From an uncultured Alphaproteobacteria bacterium (GTDB lineage Bacteria > Pseudomonadota > Alphaproteobacteria > Caulobacterales > Caulobacteraceae), in assembly GCA_903892305.1 (NCBI GenBank), contig CAITHQ010000114.1, positions 1 through 35,259 of the forward strand: 35,259 nucleotides of DNA. Reading direction: 5' to 3'. Position numbers and translations under genes: made by a program. Each line of letters opens with the position of its first letter. Within the stretch, counting starts at the first letter, position 1. Positions 17,410 to 25,340 of the stretch are shown in pieces. The notes beneath the pieces are model-generated. The model was given only the letters and a program-made list of their open reading frames with translations, had not been told where the DNA came from and ran no database searches.

Positions 17410-17928
17410 ATGACGACAATTCTCGATCCGACCGACGAACGGGTGCCGGTGGCCCGACGGATCACCCCACGAACCGGGGACATAACTGGAGTGGTCGGTC
17501 TGCTCGACATCAGCAAGCCGCGCGGAAATGTGATGCTGGATGAGCTTGAGCGCCTAATGGCAGAGCGCCTGCCGGGCGTCGAACTTCGGCGCTATCGCAA
17601 GCCTACCTTTACCAAGCCTTGCCCCACCGACCTGCGGCTGCAGATCAAGTCGGAATGCAATTATCTGGTCGAAGCCCTGGCCGATTGAGGATCATGCACG
17701 ACGTGCAGTTTGCACGACACTGTATGGTTTGAGATCCAAGGTCTTCCCGCCGTCTCCATTGCGTCTAGCGAGTTTGATCAAGCCGCCGATGTTCAGCGCA
17801 AGGCGCTCGGCATGGGAGATGCGCGCTACCTTCTGGTCGATCACCCGATTCAAGATGCCACCGATGATGAGATGCGCGCCAAGGCCCATGCTGTTCTAGA
17901 GGCCGTGATCGAGGCCTTGACCGTCTAG
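17410..17928 (+). CDS. UGSC-type selenoprotein with in-frame TGA (Sec93)
   Basis: The gene starts at ATG 17410 behind a strong GGAGG (17399-17403) and ends with TAG at 17926-17928. TGA at 17686-17688 interrupts the frame; read as selenocysteine it gives a 172-residue protein with Sec93 in U-G-S-C (Cys96), then TTCSLHDTVWFEIQGLP. Both halves read as one protein: LGLLDISKP-like VVGLLDISKPRGN and ERLPGVELRRYRKPTFTKP before the TGA, and ARYLLVDHPIQDATDDEMR after it. U-G-S-C is the signature of the UGSC-containing selenoprotein family, which has Cys homologues with C-G-S-C; its function is unknown, and a redox role is likely from the UxxC pair. selB, selC and selA flank it and a hairpin follows the TGA. 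Standard callers would split or truncate it. Its stop shares CTAG with the convergent selA stop. Confidence 0.92.
17686..17716 (+). promoter_or_regulatory. Bacterial SECIS element (in-frame UGA and hairpin)
   Basis: After the TGA, CGTGCA (17702-17707) and TGCACG (17711-17716) form a perfect 6-bp stem around a GTT loop. The loop G and U are nucleotides 20 and 21 after the TGA. In the E. coli fdhF SECIS, as I recall it, the loop GU that contacts SelB lies at the same distance, on a similar UGCA/UGCA stem. A competing hairpin (TGCAC/GTGCA, 17695-17707) overlaps it. Confidence 0.82.
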
Positions 17929-19271
17929 GCGATCGCCTGGGCAATTGCGGAGGCCAGGGGCGCGAGCTCCTGGTCGCTTACGGTTCGCATTTCGAGCAGG
18001 AGCCGGTCTTGCGCAATCCGCCCGACCACCGGGCTCGCCCCGGTGCGCAGGCGGCGGGCGAAATCCTCCGCGCTCAGCCCAGGAACGCTCAGCTGAAGGG
18101 CAAACCCGCTTAAGGCTTGCATGGGAAGGGCTCCGCCCCCGGCGAAACCCTCGGTCACCACGATCTGTATCTGTAGATTTGCAACCTTCGCCAGCAAGCT
18201 CTGCAAGGCCAAGCCGCGGGCTTTGATTGTCTCGGCCGATTGAGTCAACATGCGCAGCACCGGCACCGCGCTCATCGGGTGGTTCGGCGGACGATAAAGC
18301 CTGAGTGTCGCCCCCAGTGCCGCTAGCGAGAGCTTGTCTAAGCGCAGAGCTCGGGCCAGGGGATGCTTGGCCAGGGTTTCGATCAGATCGCGCCGACCCG
18401 CAATGATCCCGGCTTGCGGTCCGCCCAACAGCTTGTCGCCGCTGAACACCACCAGATCGACCCCAGCCTGCAGGCTGGCCTGAACGGTCGGCTCGCCGGC
18501 GATACCGAAGGGCGTCAAATCCACCAAGGCGCCGCCGCCCAGATCTTCGATCAGCAACAGGCCTCGGGCATGGGCGAAGGTGGCCAAGTCCTTCAGGCTA
18601 GGCGCGCTGGTAAAGCCGGTAATACGGAAATTGCTGGGATGGGTGCGCAGGATCATCCGCGTCTGTGCGTGATCGGCCAGGGCCTGATCATAGTCGCTCA
18701 GGTGCGTTCGGTTGGTGGTCCCGATTTCCACCATCTGCGCACCACTCTGGGCCACAATATCGGGCACCCGGAAGCCGCCACCGATCTCCACCAGCTCCCC
18801 GCGCGACACGATCACCGGGGTTCCGGCCCCCAGCGCCGCCAGAGCTAAGACCACCGCCCCGGCACAATTGTTTACCGCCAAACCTGCCTGCGCCCCGGTT
18901 ATCTCGGCGATCAGACTGTCCAGGTGATCCTGACGCGAGGCCCGGCGGCCGCCTTCCAGGTCAAGTTCCAGATTGCCGTAGCCCGCCACCGTTACCATGG
19001 CGGCCACCGCCTCTGGGGCCAGGGGCGCGCGGCCCAGATTGGTGTGGATGACCACGCCCGTGGCGTTGATCACCCCCATCAGGCTTTCACGATGTCGGTC
19101 AGCCAAATCCTGCGCTGCCGCAGTCAACAGATCAGCGATGCTTGGAACCTGTTCGCCCGGGCGGGAAAGTCTAGCCCGGGCTCGGGCCAGCACCGTCCGC
19201 AACGCCTTCGTCACCGCCGCTGCGCCGAACTGAGCACTCAGGTGCTCCGCCTCCGGATCGGCACAAATCAC
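17925..19271 (-). CDS. selA: L-seryl-tRNA(Sec) selenium transferase SelA
   Basis: The 448-residue PLP enzyme shows the SelA signature motifs: VINATGVVIHTNLGRAPL, YGNLELDLEGGRR, VNNCAGAVVLALAAL, VSRGELVEIGGGFRVPDI, MVEIGTTNRTH and FSGDKLLGGPQAG, where Lys280 binds PLP. It converts Ser-tRNA(Sec) to Sec-tRNA(Sec) with selenophosphate in a decameric complex. The start is uncertain: GTG at 19271 is the only usual start codon in an open frame reaching to a stop at 19356-19358. Yet the frame just upstream reads GDPRRDLPAVG, which resembles the normal SelA N-terminus. A decayed IS6 copy lies right upstream, so the native start and promoter may have been lost or replaced. It converges with the selenoprotein gene. 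Confidence 0.94.
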   Translation of the reverse strand: MICADPEAEHLSAQFGAAAVTKALRTVLARARARLSRPGEQVPSIADLLTAAAQDLADRHRESLMGVINATGVVIHTNLGRAPLAPEAVAAMVTVAGYGNLELDLEGGRRASRQDHLDSLIAEITGAQAGLAVNNCAGAVVLALAALGAGTPVIVSRGELVEIGGGFRVPDIVAQSGAQMVEIGTTNRTHLSDYDQALADHAQTRMILRTHPSNFRITGFTSAPSLKDLATFAHARGLLLIEDLGGGALVDLTPFGIAGEPTVQASLQAGVDLVVFSGDKLLGGPQAGIIAGRRDLIETLAKHPLARALRLDKLSLAALGATLRLYRPPNHPMSAVPVLRMLTQSAETIKARGLALQSLLAKVANLQIQIVVTEGFAGGGALPMQALSGFALQLSVPGLSAEDFARRLRTGASPVVGRIAQDRLLLEMRTVSDQELAPLASAIAQAIA

Positions 19272-19406
19272 CCCGACTGCGGGCAGATCCCGACGGGGGT
19301 CTCCAGGGTCTGACGAGGGCGTTCGAGTAGCGACGGCGGGCCTCCAGGAATGGCTTTACGCGACTATACAGCCTGCCTGCTATTTTCCCACAAATCGGTG
19401 CAGTCA

Positions 19407-19460
19407 GATAAACGGGAAAGTGCTTCCACATTGCGGAGCAAGGGCAGGGGCCTCGCTCCC
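19407..19460. repeat. Dispersed palindromic repeat, copy A
   Basis: GATAAAC, a 21-bp variable spacer ending in TTGC, then an imperfect palindrome GGAGCAAGG (19435-19443) and CCTCGCTCC (19451-19459). The same layout recurs at 30434-30487 (GATAAAC and a perfect 9-bp stem) and, more decayed, at 25291-25335. It abuts the 3' side of a truncated IS6 transposase. It could fold as a hairpin in front of selA. Confidence 0.7.
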
Positions 19461-19463
19461 GTG

Positions 19464-19762
19464 TTCCACAGCACGCCATAGATCATGTGTCTGGCCGTTG
19501 ATCCTGACGAAAACCTCGTCGAGGTGCCAACGCCAGTGCGTGAATGCCCGCATCCGATCGACCTGCTTACGGCGGGTCTCGGCAGCAAACATTGGCCCGA
19601 ACCGGTTCCACCAGAGCCGCACGGTCTCGTGGCAGATGTCGATGCCACGCTGGGCCAGGAGGTCCTCAAGGTTTCGCAGTGACAACGGAAACCGGACTTA
19701 AATCATCACCATTAGGCGGATATCCTCGGGCGAGCTGCGAAGTCGCGGAAAGGGTTCTTCAT
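19464..19762 (-). pseudogene. IS6-family transposase, frameshifted and 3'-truncated
   Basis: Translation starts at ATG 19762 as MKNPFRDFAARP. A frameshift then leads to DIRLMVMI-stop-VRFPLSLRNLEDLLAQRG, followed by DICHETVRLWWNRFGPMF and HWRWHLDEVFVRINGQ, ending at THDLWRAVEHG. This order matches IS6/IS26-type transposases, with the first catalytic Asp in WHLDE. The later D and E and the whole C-terminus are missing. The TAA lies where active relatives have Tyr in MMYVRYPLS. It is inactive. Confidence 0.88.
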
Positions 19763-19816
19763 CCGCCGAAGCTTGGCGATGTGGCCCCCGCCGACATTTT
19801 TTGGACTGACAGAGCC
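19464..19816 (-). mobile_element. Truncated IS6-family insertion sequence, copy 1
   Basis: The end GGCTCTGTCAG (minus strand, outer edge 19816) and about 100 bp after it match the left end of the copy at 23276. The element runs leftward through the transposase start and breaks off at about 19464, where the palindromic repeat begins. Its right terminal repeat is missing, so it cannot move by itself. It separates selA from the quinoprotein gene. Confidence 0.85.
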
Positions 19817-19847
19817 TACGGAACATATGCAATACTGAAAGGTGTCC

Positions 19848-21902
19848 CTAATTCCCCGGATGCCCCAGCTTCTCCGCCACCTTCACCGGCGGGCTCGCGG
19901 CTTGCTTCAGCAGATAGGCCCGCAGATCCTCCGCACTCGCCTCGTCGAAGAACCGGCGGAAGGGGGCCATGCCGTGGGGTTTCTTGGCACCGTCCAGCAC
20001 GATGGCCTTGAAGCCGAGTGGGTCCAGGATCACCGGCGAGGTGGGCAGCACCGGCAGGTAGCCACCTGAGCCATGGCAATGGACGCAGAACTTGCTGCTC
20101 AGCAACTCGCCTTTGGCCGGGTCACCCTTGGAGGGGGTGGCGGTGCTCAAGTCCAGCGGCGGGGCGACGAAGGGAGTAGGGAAGGGGGTCGGCGTTACCT
20201 TGCCGTCTAGCTTGAAGACCAGCAGACGACCGGGCCTACGCGGCTCTTGTCCGCCCATCCCGCCGGCTCCGCCATAGCCCACCATCAGTGCCACATATTG
20301 CTCACCGTCGACGGCATAGGTTGAGGCTGCGGCAATGGCGGCAGCGCCGGTATTGTAGCGCCAGATCGCCTTGCCGGTGGCCGCGTCAAAGGCCACAAAC
20401 TCGTGCCCAACGGCATGGAAGACTAGGCCGCCTGCGGTGGCCAGAACCCCACTGCGCCAGGGCTCAGCAAAGGCGGCTTTCCAGCGCGCGGTTTTGGCCA
20501 CTGGGTCCCAGGCGATCAGTTCACCAAACGGCGTCGGCTCCAACTTGGGCGCATCCGAGCGGCCCATGCCCAGGTTCCAGGCGCCAGGCAGGAAGCTAAA
20601 CTCCTTGGGGTCGGTATAGCCCATGTGCAGGGTTTGGGCCGGGATATAGACGAGGCCCTCTTTGGGGCTAAATGCCATGGGCTGCCAATTGTGGCCGCCG
20701 AGAGCGCCCGGTGTCTGTTGGTGCTGCGCGCCGGCCTCATAGCGTGCGCCGGGCACCTCGACGGGCCTGCCGGTGGCCAGATCCACGTGGCTTGCCCAAT
20801 CGACCTTCACGAACTTGTCGGCCGAGACCAGTTTGCCGGTAACGGCATCCAACACATAGAAAAACCCGTTCTTATTGGCCTGCATAACCACGTGCCGGGT
20901 CGTCCCACCGATGGGCAGGTCAGCGATCATAAGGTGTTGGACAGCGTCAAAATCCCAGTCGTCGCGCGGGGTTGTCTGATAGTGCCAGACATATTCCCCG
21001 GTGTCAGGACGCAGGGCCACAATGGAGGCGGCGAAGAGATTGTCGCCCTTGCCGCCGGTGCGGATCTTGCCATTCCAGGGTCCAGCATTGCCGGTGCCCA
21101 CAAAGATCAGGTCAGACTTGGCGTCATAGGTGATGGCGTCCCACGGCGTGGCCCCGCCGCCGCCCAGTTTCCAGGCCCCGTCGCTCCAGGTGGCATAGGC
21201 GAAATCCTTCATCGCCTTGTCGCTGGCCTGGCCGTCCGGCTCGCCCGTAGGATTGGGTGTCATCTGGAAGCGCCAGTCGAGCTTACCGGTGGCGGCGTCA
21301 TAGGCTGAGACATAGCCGCGCACCGGATATTCGGCCCCGCCATTGCCGATCAGGATCTTGCCCTTCAACGCCCGCGGCGCGCCGGTGATCGTATAGGGCT
21401 GCTTGGCGTCGGTGGTCTGCACGCTCCAAGCCACGGCGCCGGTCTTGGCGTCCAGTGCGATCAGCCGCCCATCCAGAGTGCCGACATAGACCTTGCCCTG
21501 CCACAGGGCGACGCCGCGATTGACCGTATCGCAGCAGGCATCAAACCCCTTCTCGCCGGGAACCCGGGGATCGTATTTCCACAGCGCCTTACCGGTCTTG
21601 GCATCGAAGGCAAAGACCTTGGACCAATTGGTGGTGGTGTAGAGCACGCCATCGGCCACCAGCGGCGTCGCCTCCTGGCCCCGGTCGGTGTCGAATTCGC
21701 TCCACCAGGTCACGCCCAGGCGGCTGACAGTGTCTTTGTTCACTTGATCGAGAGGGCTGAACCGCTGCTCATCGTAGGTTCGGCCATAGGTCAGCCAGTC
21801 GCCCGGTGCGGCGGTCTCAATGCGCTGGGCATCGACCTTGCCGCACGCGGTGACGCTCAACGCCAGGCAAGCCATCGCTGCCCACTTCAAAATCCCAGCC
21901 AT
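19848..21902 (-). CDS. PQQ-dependent alcohol dehydrogenase-like quinohemoprotein (lipoprotein)
   Basis: The start is set at ATG 21902 after a GGGGG tract; a GTG one codon earlier is possible. The 684-residue protein has a lipobox LSVTAC (Cys20), so it is probably anchored in a membrane facing the periplasm. The body is an eight-bladed quinoprotein propeller with tryptophan-docking repeats (FAFDAKTGKALWKYDP, LIALDAKTGAVAW, LDAVTGKLV). Adjacent Cys123-Cys124 form the vicinal disulfide over PQQ. A C-terminal cytochrome c domain has FCVHCHG (Cys606, Cys609, His610). That is the type II quinohemoprotein alcohol dehydrogenase layout: it oxidises primary alcohols or similar and passes electrons through its heme. 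It is bordered by two IS6 remnants and divergent from a beta-lactamase-fold gene. Confidence 0.93.
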   Translation of the reverse strand: MAGILKWAAMACLALSVTACGKVDAQRIETAAPGDWLTYGRTYDEQRFSPLDQVNKDTVSRLGVTWWSEFDTDRGQEATPLVADGVLYTTTNWSKVFAFDAKTGKALWKYDPRVPGEKGFDACCDTVNRGVALWQGKVYVGTLDGRLIALDAKTGAVAWSVQTTDAKQPYTITGAPRALKGKILIGNGGAEYPVRGYVSAYDAATGKLDWRFQMTPNPTGEPDGQASDKAMKDFAYATWSDGAWKLGGGGATPWDAITYDAKSDLIFVGTGNAGPWNGKIRTGGKGDNLFAASIVALRPDTGEYVWHYQTTPRDDWDFDAVQHLMIADLPIGGTTRHVVMQANKNGFFYVLDAVTGKLVSADKFVKVDWASHVDLATGRPVEVPGARYEAGAQHQQTPGALGGHNWQPMAFSPKEGLVYIPAQTLHMGYTDPKEFSFLPGAWNLGMGRSDAPKLEPTPFGELIAWDPVAKTARWKAAFAEPWRSGVLATAGGLVFHAVGHEFVAFDAATGKAIWRYNTGAAAIAAASTYAVDGEQYVALMVGYGGAGGMGGQEPRRPGRLLVFKLDGKVTPTPFPTPFVAPPLDLSTATPSKGDPAKGELLSSKFCVHCHGSGGYLPVLPTSPVILDPLGFKAIVLDGAKKPHGMAPFRRFFDEASAEDLRAYLLKQAASPPVKVAEKLGHPGN

Positions 21903-22025
21903 CACCTGCCCCCAATTTTGCGATGGATTGAGCGTGAGGAACCCTCATCTGTCAAACGGCACTTGTCGGCCCCGGAAACATGGATGTAGCTGTCGGCTAC
22001 AAGTTCATCAGCCAAGGCTCGACCC

Positions 22026-23249
22026 ATGTACCTTGATCGCCGCCAAATGTTCGTTGCAGCCTCGGCGGTTGCCCTGGCCCCGTCCGTCCGGGCCGACACG
22101 CCGAAGTCACTGGGCTTCGACCCCGCCAAGCTAGCCCTACTCGATGCCGAGATGCAGGGTCTGGTCGATAGCAAAAAACTCGCCGGCGTCGTCACCCTGG
22201 TTGCTCGGCGCGGCAAGCTGGTCAGCCTGAAAGCGCATGGCGAGCGCGATCTGGCCAGCCACAGTCCGCTCGCCACCGACAGCATCTTCCGCATCGCCTC
22301 AATGACCAAGCCAATCTGTGGCGTGGCGATGATGATCCTTTTCGAGCAGGGCAAATGGGCGCTGGATGACACGGTGGCCAAGCATATCCCGCAATTCGCT
22401 GGCCTCCAGGTCAAGATCGCTGACGGCCTGGTCGATCAGGCCAGCCCCATGACAATGCGCCAGCTGATGAGCCACACCGCAGGCTTCGATGCCAGCGCAG
22501 GCTATGACGCTGCAGGTCTGCAAGACACCGACCTGCAGGGCATGATCGACAAGCTGGCCAAACTTCCCTTGGCCTTCCAGCCTGGCACGGATTGGCGCTA
22601 CGGCCCCAGCGTCAACATCCAGGGTTACATCGTCGAGAAGCTGTCGGGCATGACCCTAGACCAGTTCCTCCGTAGCAAAATCTTCGGGCCCCTGAATATG
22701 GTCGACACCGGCTTCTACGTCCCCGCCGCCAAGGCGGCCCGCGTCGCCACCGTCAACACCTATGGCACCGACGGTACCATCACAGCCGCCCCGCAACAGA
22801 GCGAACCAACCAAGGTGCCCACCTTCTGGTCGGGCTCCGGCGGCTTGCTCTCCACAGCCTACGACTATTGGCGCTTTACCCAGATGGTGGCCAATGGCGG
22901 CAACCTTGAGGGCAAGCGGATCATCAGCCCGTCCAGCGTCGCCCTGATGCGTACCAATGTGCTGGCACCGGGCGTCGGGGTCGATCTCTACGGCCCCACC
23001 CAGCCCGGCGTCGGCTTTGGCCTAGACTTCGCGATCCTGATGGATCCCACCGCCGCCAAGTCGCCGATGGGGCTGGGCAGCCATTGGTGGGGCGGGGCGT
23101 TCGGCACCTGGTTCTGGATCGACCCGGTCAATGACTTGGTCTTTATCGGCATGATCCAAAACCTGCGCGGCTCGGTGCCTGGCGGCGGCACACCTGCTGT
23201 TCGCGATATCAGCCCGCGCCTAGTCTATGGTGCCATGACGCGGGCCTAA
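22026..23249 (+). CDS. Exported serine hydrolase, class C beta-lactamase fold
   Basis: The 407-residue protein starts with a Tat-like leader (DRRQMFVAASAVALAPSVRA). It has the serine beta-lactamase/DD-peptidase motifs: SMTK with nucleophile Ser92 and Lys95, and a Tyr in DWRYGPS (Tyr192) at the YxN position but with a changed context. HWWGGAFGT stands in the place of the KTG box. These fit EstB/CubicO-type esterases and peptidases better than a true antibiotic-hydrolysing enzyme. GLLSTAYDYWRF is also common in that group. Its promoter lies in the 123-bp gap shared with the divergent quinoprotein gene, so a linked role in using an ester or amide substrate is possible. Confidence 0.9.
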   Translation: MYLDRRQMFVAASAVALAPSVRADTPKSLGFDPAKLALLDAEMQGLVDSKKLAGVVTLVARRGKLVSLKAHGERDLASHSPLATDSIFRIASMTKPICGVAMMILFEQGKWALDDTVAKHIPQFAGLQVKIADGLVDQASPMTMRQLMSHTAGFDASAGYDAAGLQDTDLQGMIDKLAKLPLAFQPGTDWRYGPSVNIQGYIVEKLSGMTLDQFLRSKIFGPLNMVDTGFYVPAAKAARVATVNTYGTDGTITAAPQQSEPTKVPTFWSGSGGLLSTAYDYWRFTQMVANGGNLEGKRIISPSSVALMRTNVLAPGVGVDLYGPTQPGVGFGLDFAILMDPTAAKSPMGLGSHWWGGAFGTWFWIDPVNDLVFIGMIQNLRGSVPGGGTPAVRDISPRLVYGAMTRA

Positions 23250-23275
23250 TCTTAGCTCCCGCGAGGTGGGCGATC

Positions 23276-23892
23276 GGCTCTGTCAGCCCAAAAATGTCGG
23301 CGGGGGCCACATCGCCAAGCTTCGGCGGATCAAGAACCCGTTCCGCGACTTTGCAGCTCGCCCGAGGAGATCCGCCTATCCGCCTAATAGTGGTGATTTA
23401 AGTCCGGTTTCCGTTGTCGCTGCGCAATGTCTAAGATCTCTTGGCTGAGCCCGGGATCGACATCTGCCACGAGACGGTGCGGCGCTGATATTCATCAAGA
23501 GAGCGACGAAGCAGCCCCGGCGGGACGAGCGGCGTGATCACCGATGGACTTCGATCTTTTGGCGCAGCCCTGAGAGAGATCGACGCCACCGATCGGCAGG
23601 AATAGGGGCGCTGGAAGAACGACTGCGTTGAGAATTCCCACCTTGCCTTCTGACGATGAGCACGGGCCATGCTGAGGTTTCGGCAGATGGAGATCTTGCA
23701 GAAGTTCAGCGTGGTGCACGGAGCCTTCCACAACCACTTCAACCAGGATCGCCATCTCATCAGCCGGGAGGACTACAAGGACCGACGCTCAGTCGTACTG
23801 GCTGAGTGGCGCGCGGTCATGGGTTAAGGCAGGGTCGAGGTTGGGAGAATTGCGCCAAACCAGAGACGAGTTGAACTTGGGCTGATAGCACC
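23276..23892 (+). mobile_element. Decayed IS6-family insertion sequence, copy 2
   Basis: GGCTCTGTCAGCCCAA at 23276-23291 matches, in inverted orientation, TTGGGCTGATAGCACC at 23877-23892 at 13 of 16 bases. These are taken as terminal inverted repeats. Between them lies a broken transposase gene. At 617 bp it is shorter than a usual IS6 element of about 0.8 kb because of an internal deletion. No clear 8-bp target duplication is seen. Confidence 0.85.
23329..23827 (+). pseudogene. IS6-family transposase with stops and an internal deletion
   Basis: The start codon has become ATC (23329). After a frameshift the frame reads IRLIVVI-stop-VRFPLSLRNV-stop-DLLAEPGIDICHETVRR, then lacks the catalytic WHLDE to TKTRDK part. 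It resumes as GVITDGLRSFGAALREIDAT and, after further stops, AMLRFRQMEILQKFSV, HNHFNQDRHLISREDY and LAEWRAVMG, ending with TAA at 23825-23827. Both ends are recognisable IS6 transposase and the catalytic centre is gone. Confidence 0.88.
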
Positions 23893-23927
23893 GTTTCGAT
23901 CCGTAAGTCCCGGAACTTACCAAAGAC

Positions 23928-25217
23928 CTACTTCTTCATTGGCCTAATGCGCAGGAGCTCGGCCTTAGGTTCGTCTGTGGTGACGTAAATGAAGCCGTCT
24001 GGGCCTTGAGCGACCGACTTCATCCGCACGCAGCGATCCATCAGCAGCTTCTCTTCAGCCACCACCTTGCCGGCTTTCATCTCAAGGCGAACCAGTTGCT
24101 CGCCCGACAGGCCGGTAATGAATGCGTTTCCCTTCCAACCTGGCAATGCACGGCCCGTGTAGAACATCAGGCTCCCAGGCGCGATCGAGGGGTTCCAATA
24201 ATAGGCGGGTTGCTCCATGCCCTCCTGAGCGGTCTTGCCGCCATTAATCAAGGCGCCACCGTTCTCGCGGCCATAGCTGATCACTGGGAACCCGTAATTG
24301 CCGCCGGGCTTGATCAGGTTCAGCTCATCACCGCCACGCGGAGTGTTCTCCACCACCCACAGGGCGCCGGTCCTCGGATCAATCGCTGCGCCATGCACGT
24401 CGCGGAAACCCAGGGCATAGATCGCCGGATTGGCCGTGGTGTCCTTCACGAAGGGATTATCCTTCGGGATTGAGCCGTCGCGATTGATCCGCAAGACCTT
24501 GCCCAGCTGGCTCTGCAGCGACTGTGGGTTGGGTCCACCAGAATCGATCACGGCCGAAGGGATCAACAGCGTTCCGTCGCGGGCTTGCACGATGCGGCGC
24601 GGCAAGATGTCAGGACCTTCACGCAGGATCTTCAGATCCTCCAGCGCCATGCCATCAATTGAAAGCTTCGCGCTGGCGATGCGGCCCACAGCCGCCGGAT
24701 CTGTGTCACTCAGCCGGGTCACATAGCCCAAATAGAGCGTGCGATTGTGGGCAAAGTCACGGTCCAGGCTCACATCATACATACCTGACAGCCGGGCGTT
24801 CTGGATAACCGGAGAGCCCGCAAGGGGCTCGGAGACGACGCCGACCTGGTCAATGATGCGCAACCCGCCCGCCCGGATCGAGATCAATGCCCGACCGTCT
24901 GGCAACACCGCCAGGCCCCAGGTCCGATCAACCTTTGCCACCACGTCCACTCCAAAAGCTTGTTTTGAATTCGCGAGCGGTGCTCGGGTCTGATCGGCGA
25001 ATGCGGGCGGCGGCGCATAGCCATCGGCGGCGTTACGGTTCTTGCCGCAGAGTGCCGTGATCCGGGCGTTCTCGGCGGGCGATCCTGCGACCCCGGCAAA
25101 ATCTGGTCCTGGAAGGTAATTGGGCGCGGTGGCCTGCGACCAGGCCGCAGTGAGGTGGGTGAAGGCTAGGCTGATCGCCAATCCGGTCGTCATTAGATGT
25201 TTTCTGGCGCTGACCAT
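23928..25217 (-). CDS. PQQ-dependent aldose sugar dehydrogenase-like (GSDH family)
   Basis: The ATG at 25217 follows GGGGA and opens a signal peptide (HLMTTGLAISLAFTHLTAAWSQA). The 429-residue exported protein has the six-bladed soluble glucose/sorbosone dehydrogenase fold. Its marks are WGLAVLPDGRALISIRAGGL, ALGFRDVHGAAIDPRTGALW, VENTPRGGDELNLIKPGGNYGFP and ISYGREN, which are hallmarks of YliI/Asd-like aldose dehydrogenases that bind PQQ and calcium. It oxidises aldoses to lactones in the periplasm; the natural substrate is unknown. It has no cytochrome domain. It lies between two IS6 remnants and looks like a single-gene unit. Confidence 0.9.
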   Translation of the reverse strand: MVSARKHLMTTGLAISLAFTHLTAAWSQATAPNYLPGPDFAGVAGSPAENARITALCGKNRNAADGYAPPPAFADQTRAPLANSKQAFGVDVVAKVDRTWGLAVLPDGRALISIRAGGLRIIDQVGVVSEPLAGSPVIQNARLSGMYDVSLDRDFAHNRTLYLGYVTRLSDTDPAAVGRIASAKLSIDGMALEDLKILREGPDILPRRIVQARDGTLLIPSAVIDSGGPNPQSLQSQLGKVLRINRDGSIPKDNPFVKDTTANPAIYALGFRDVHGAAIDPRTGALWVVENTPRGGDELNLIKPGGNYGFPVISYGRENGGALINGGKTAQEGMEQPAYYWNPSIAPGSLMFYTGRALPGWKGNAFITGLSGEQLVRLEMKAGKVVAEEKLLMDRCVRMKSVAQGPDGFIYVTTDEPKAELLRIRPMKK

Positions 25218-25290
25218 GCTGTGTCCCCACTATCCCGCGTCGAGCCCGCGGCCCTCACACATATCAGCTTAGTGCAGCCAAGGACCAGTC

Positions 25291-25335
25291 GTCTGGAGAC
25301 TGTCTCCGCTTTGCGGAGCAAGGGAAGTGGTCTTG
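25291..25335. repeat. Dispersed palindromic repeat, copy C (decayed)
   Basis: GAGACTGTCTCCGCTTTGC followed by GGAGCAAGG (25315-25323) matches copies A and B in order, but the second palindrome arm (TCTTGCGG) is degraded. As at 19.4 kb, it abuts the 3' side of an IS6 transposase remnant in the same relative orientation. Confidence 0.55.
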
Positions 25336-25340
25336 CGGCC

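Noticed and set aside
17257-17688. A 143-residue ORF ending at the TGA as a complete protein
   Set aside because: The part before ATG 17410 overlaps the upstream gene in another frame, and the protein clearly continues past the TGA with Sec-type context.
19685-19816. Possible small gene on the plus strand between the IS6 end and the quinoprotein gene
   Set aside because: The same DNA recurs at 23276 as the left part of an IS6 copy and reads as transposase on the other strand.
22026-23249. Antibiotic-resistance beta-lactamase
   Set aside because: The YxN and KTG motifs are altered in the way seen in EstB-like esterases, so resistance is not supported.
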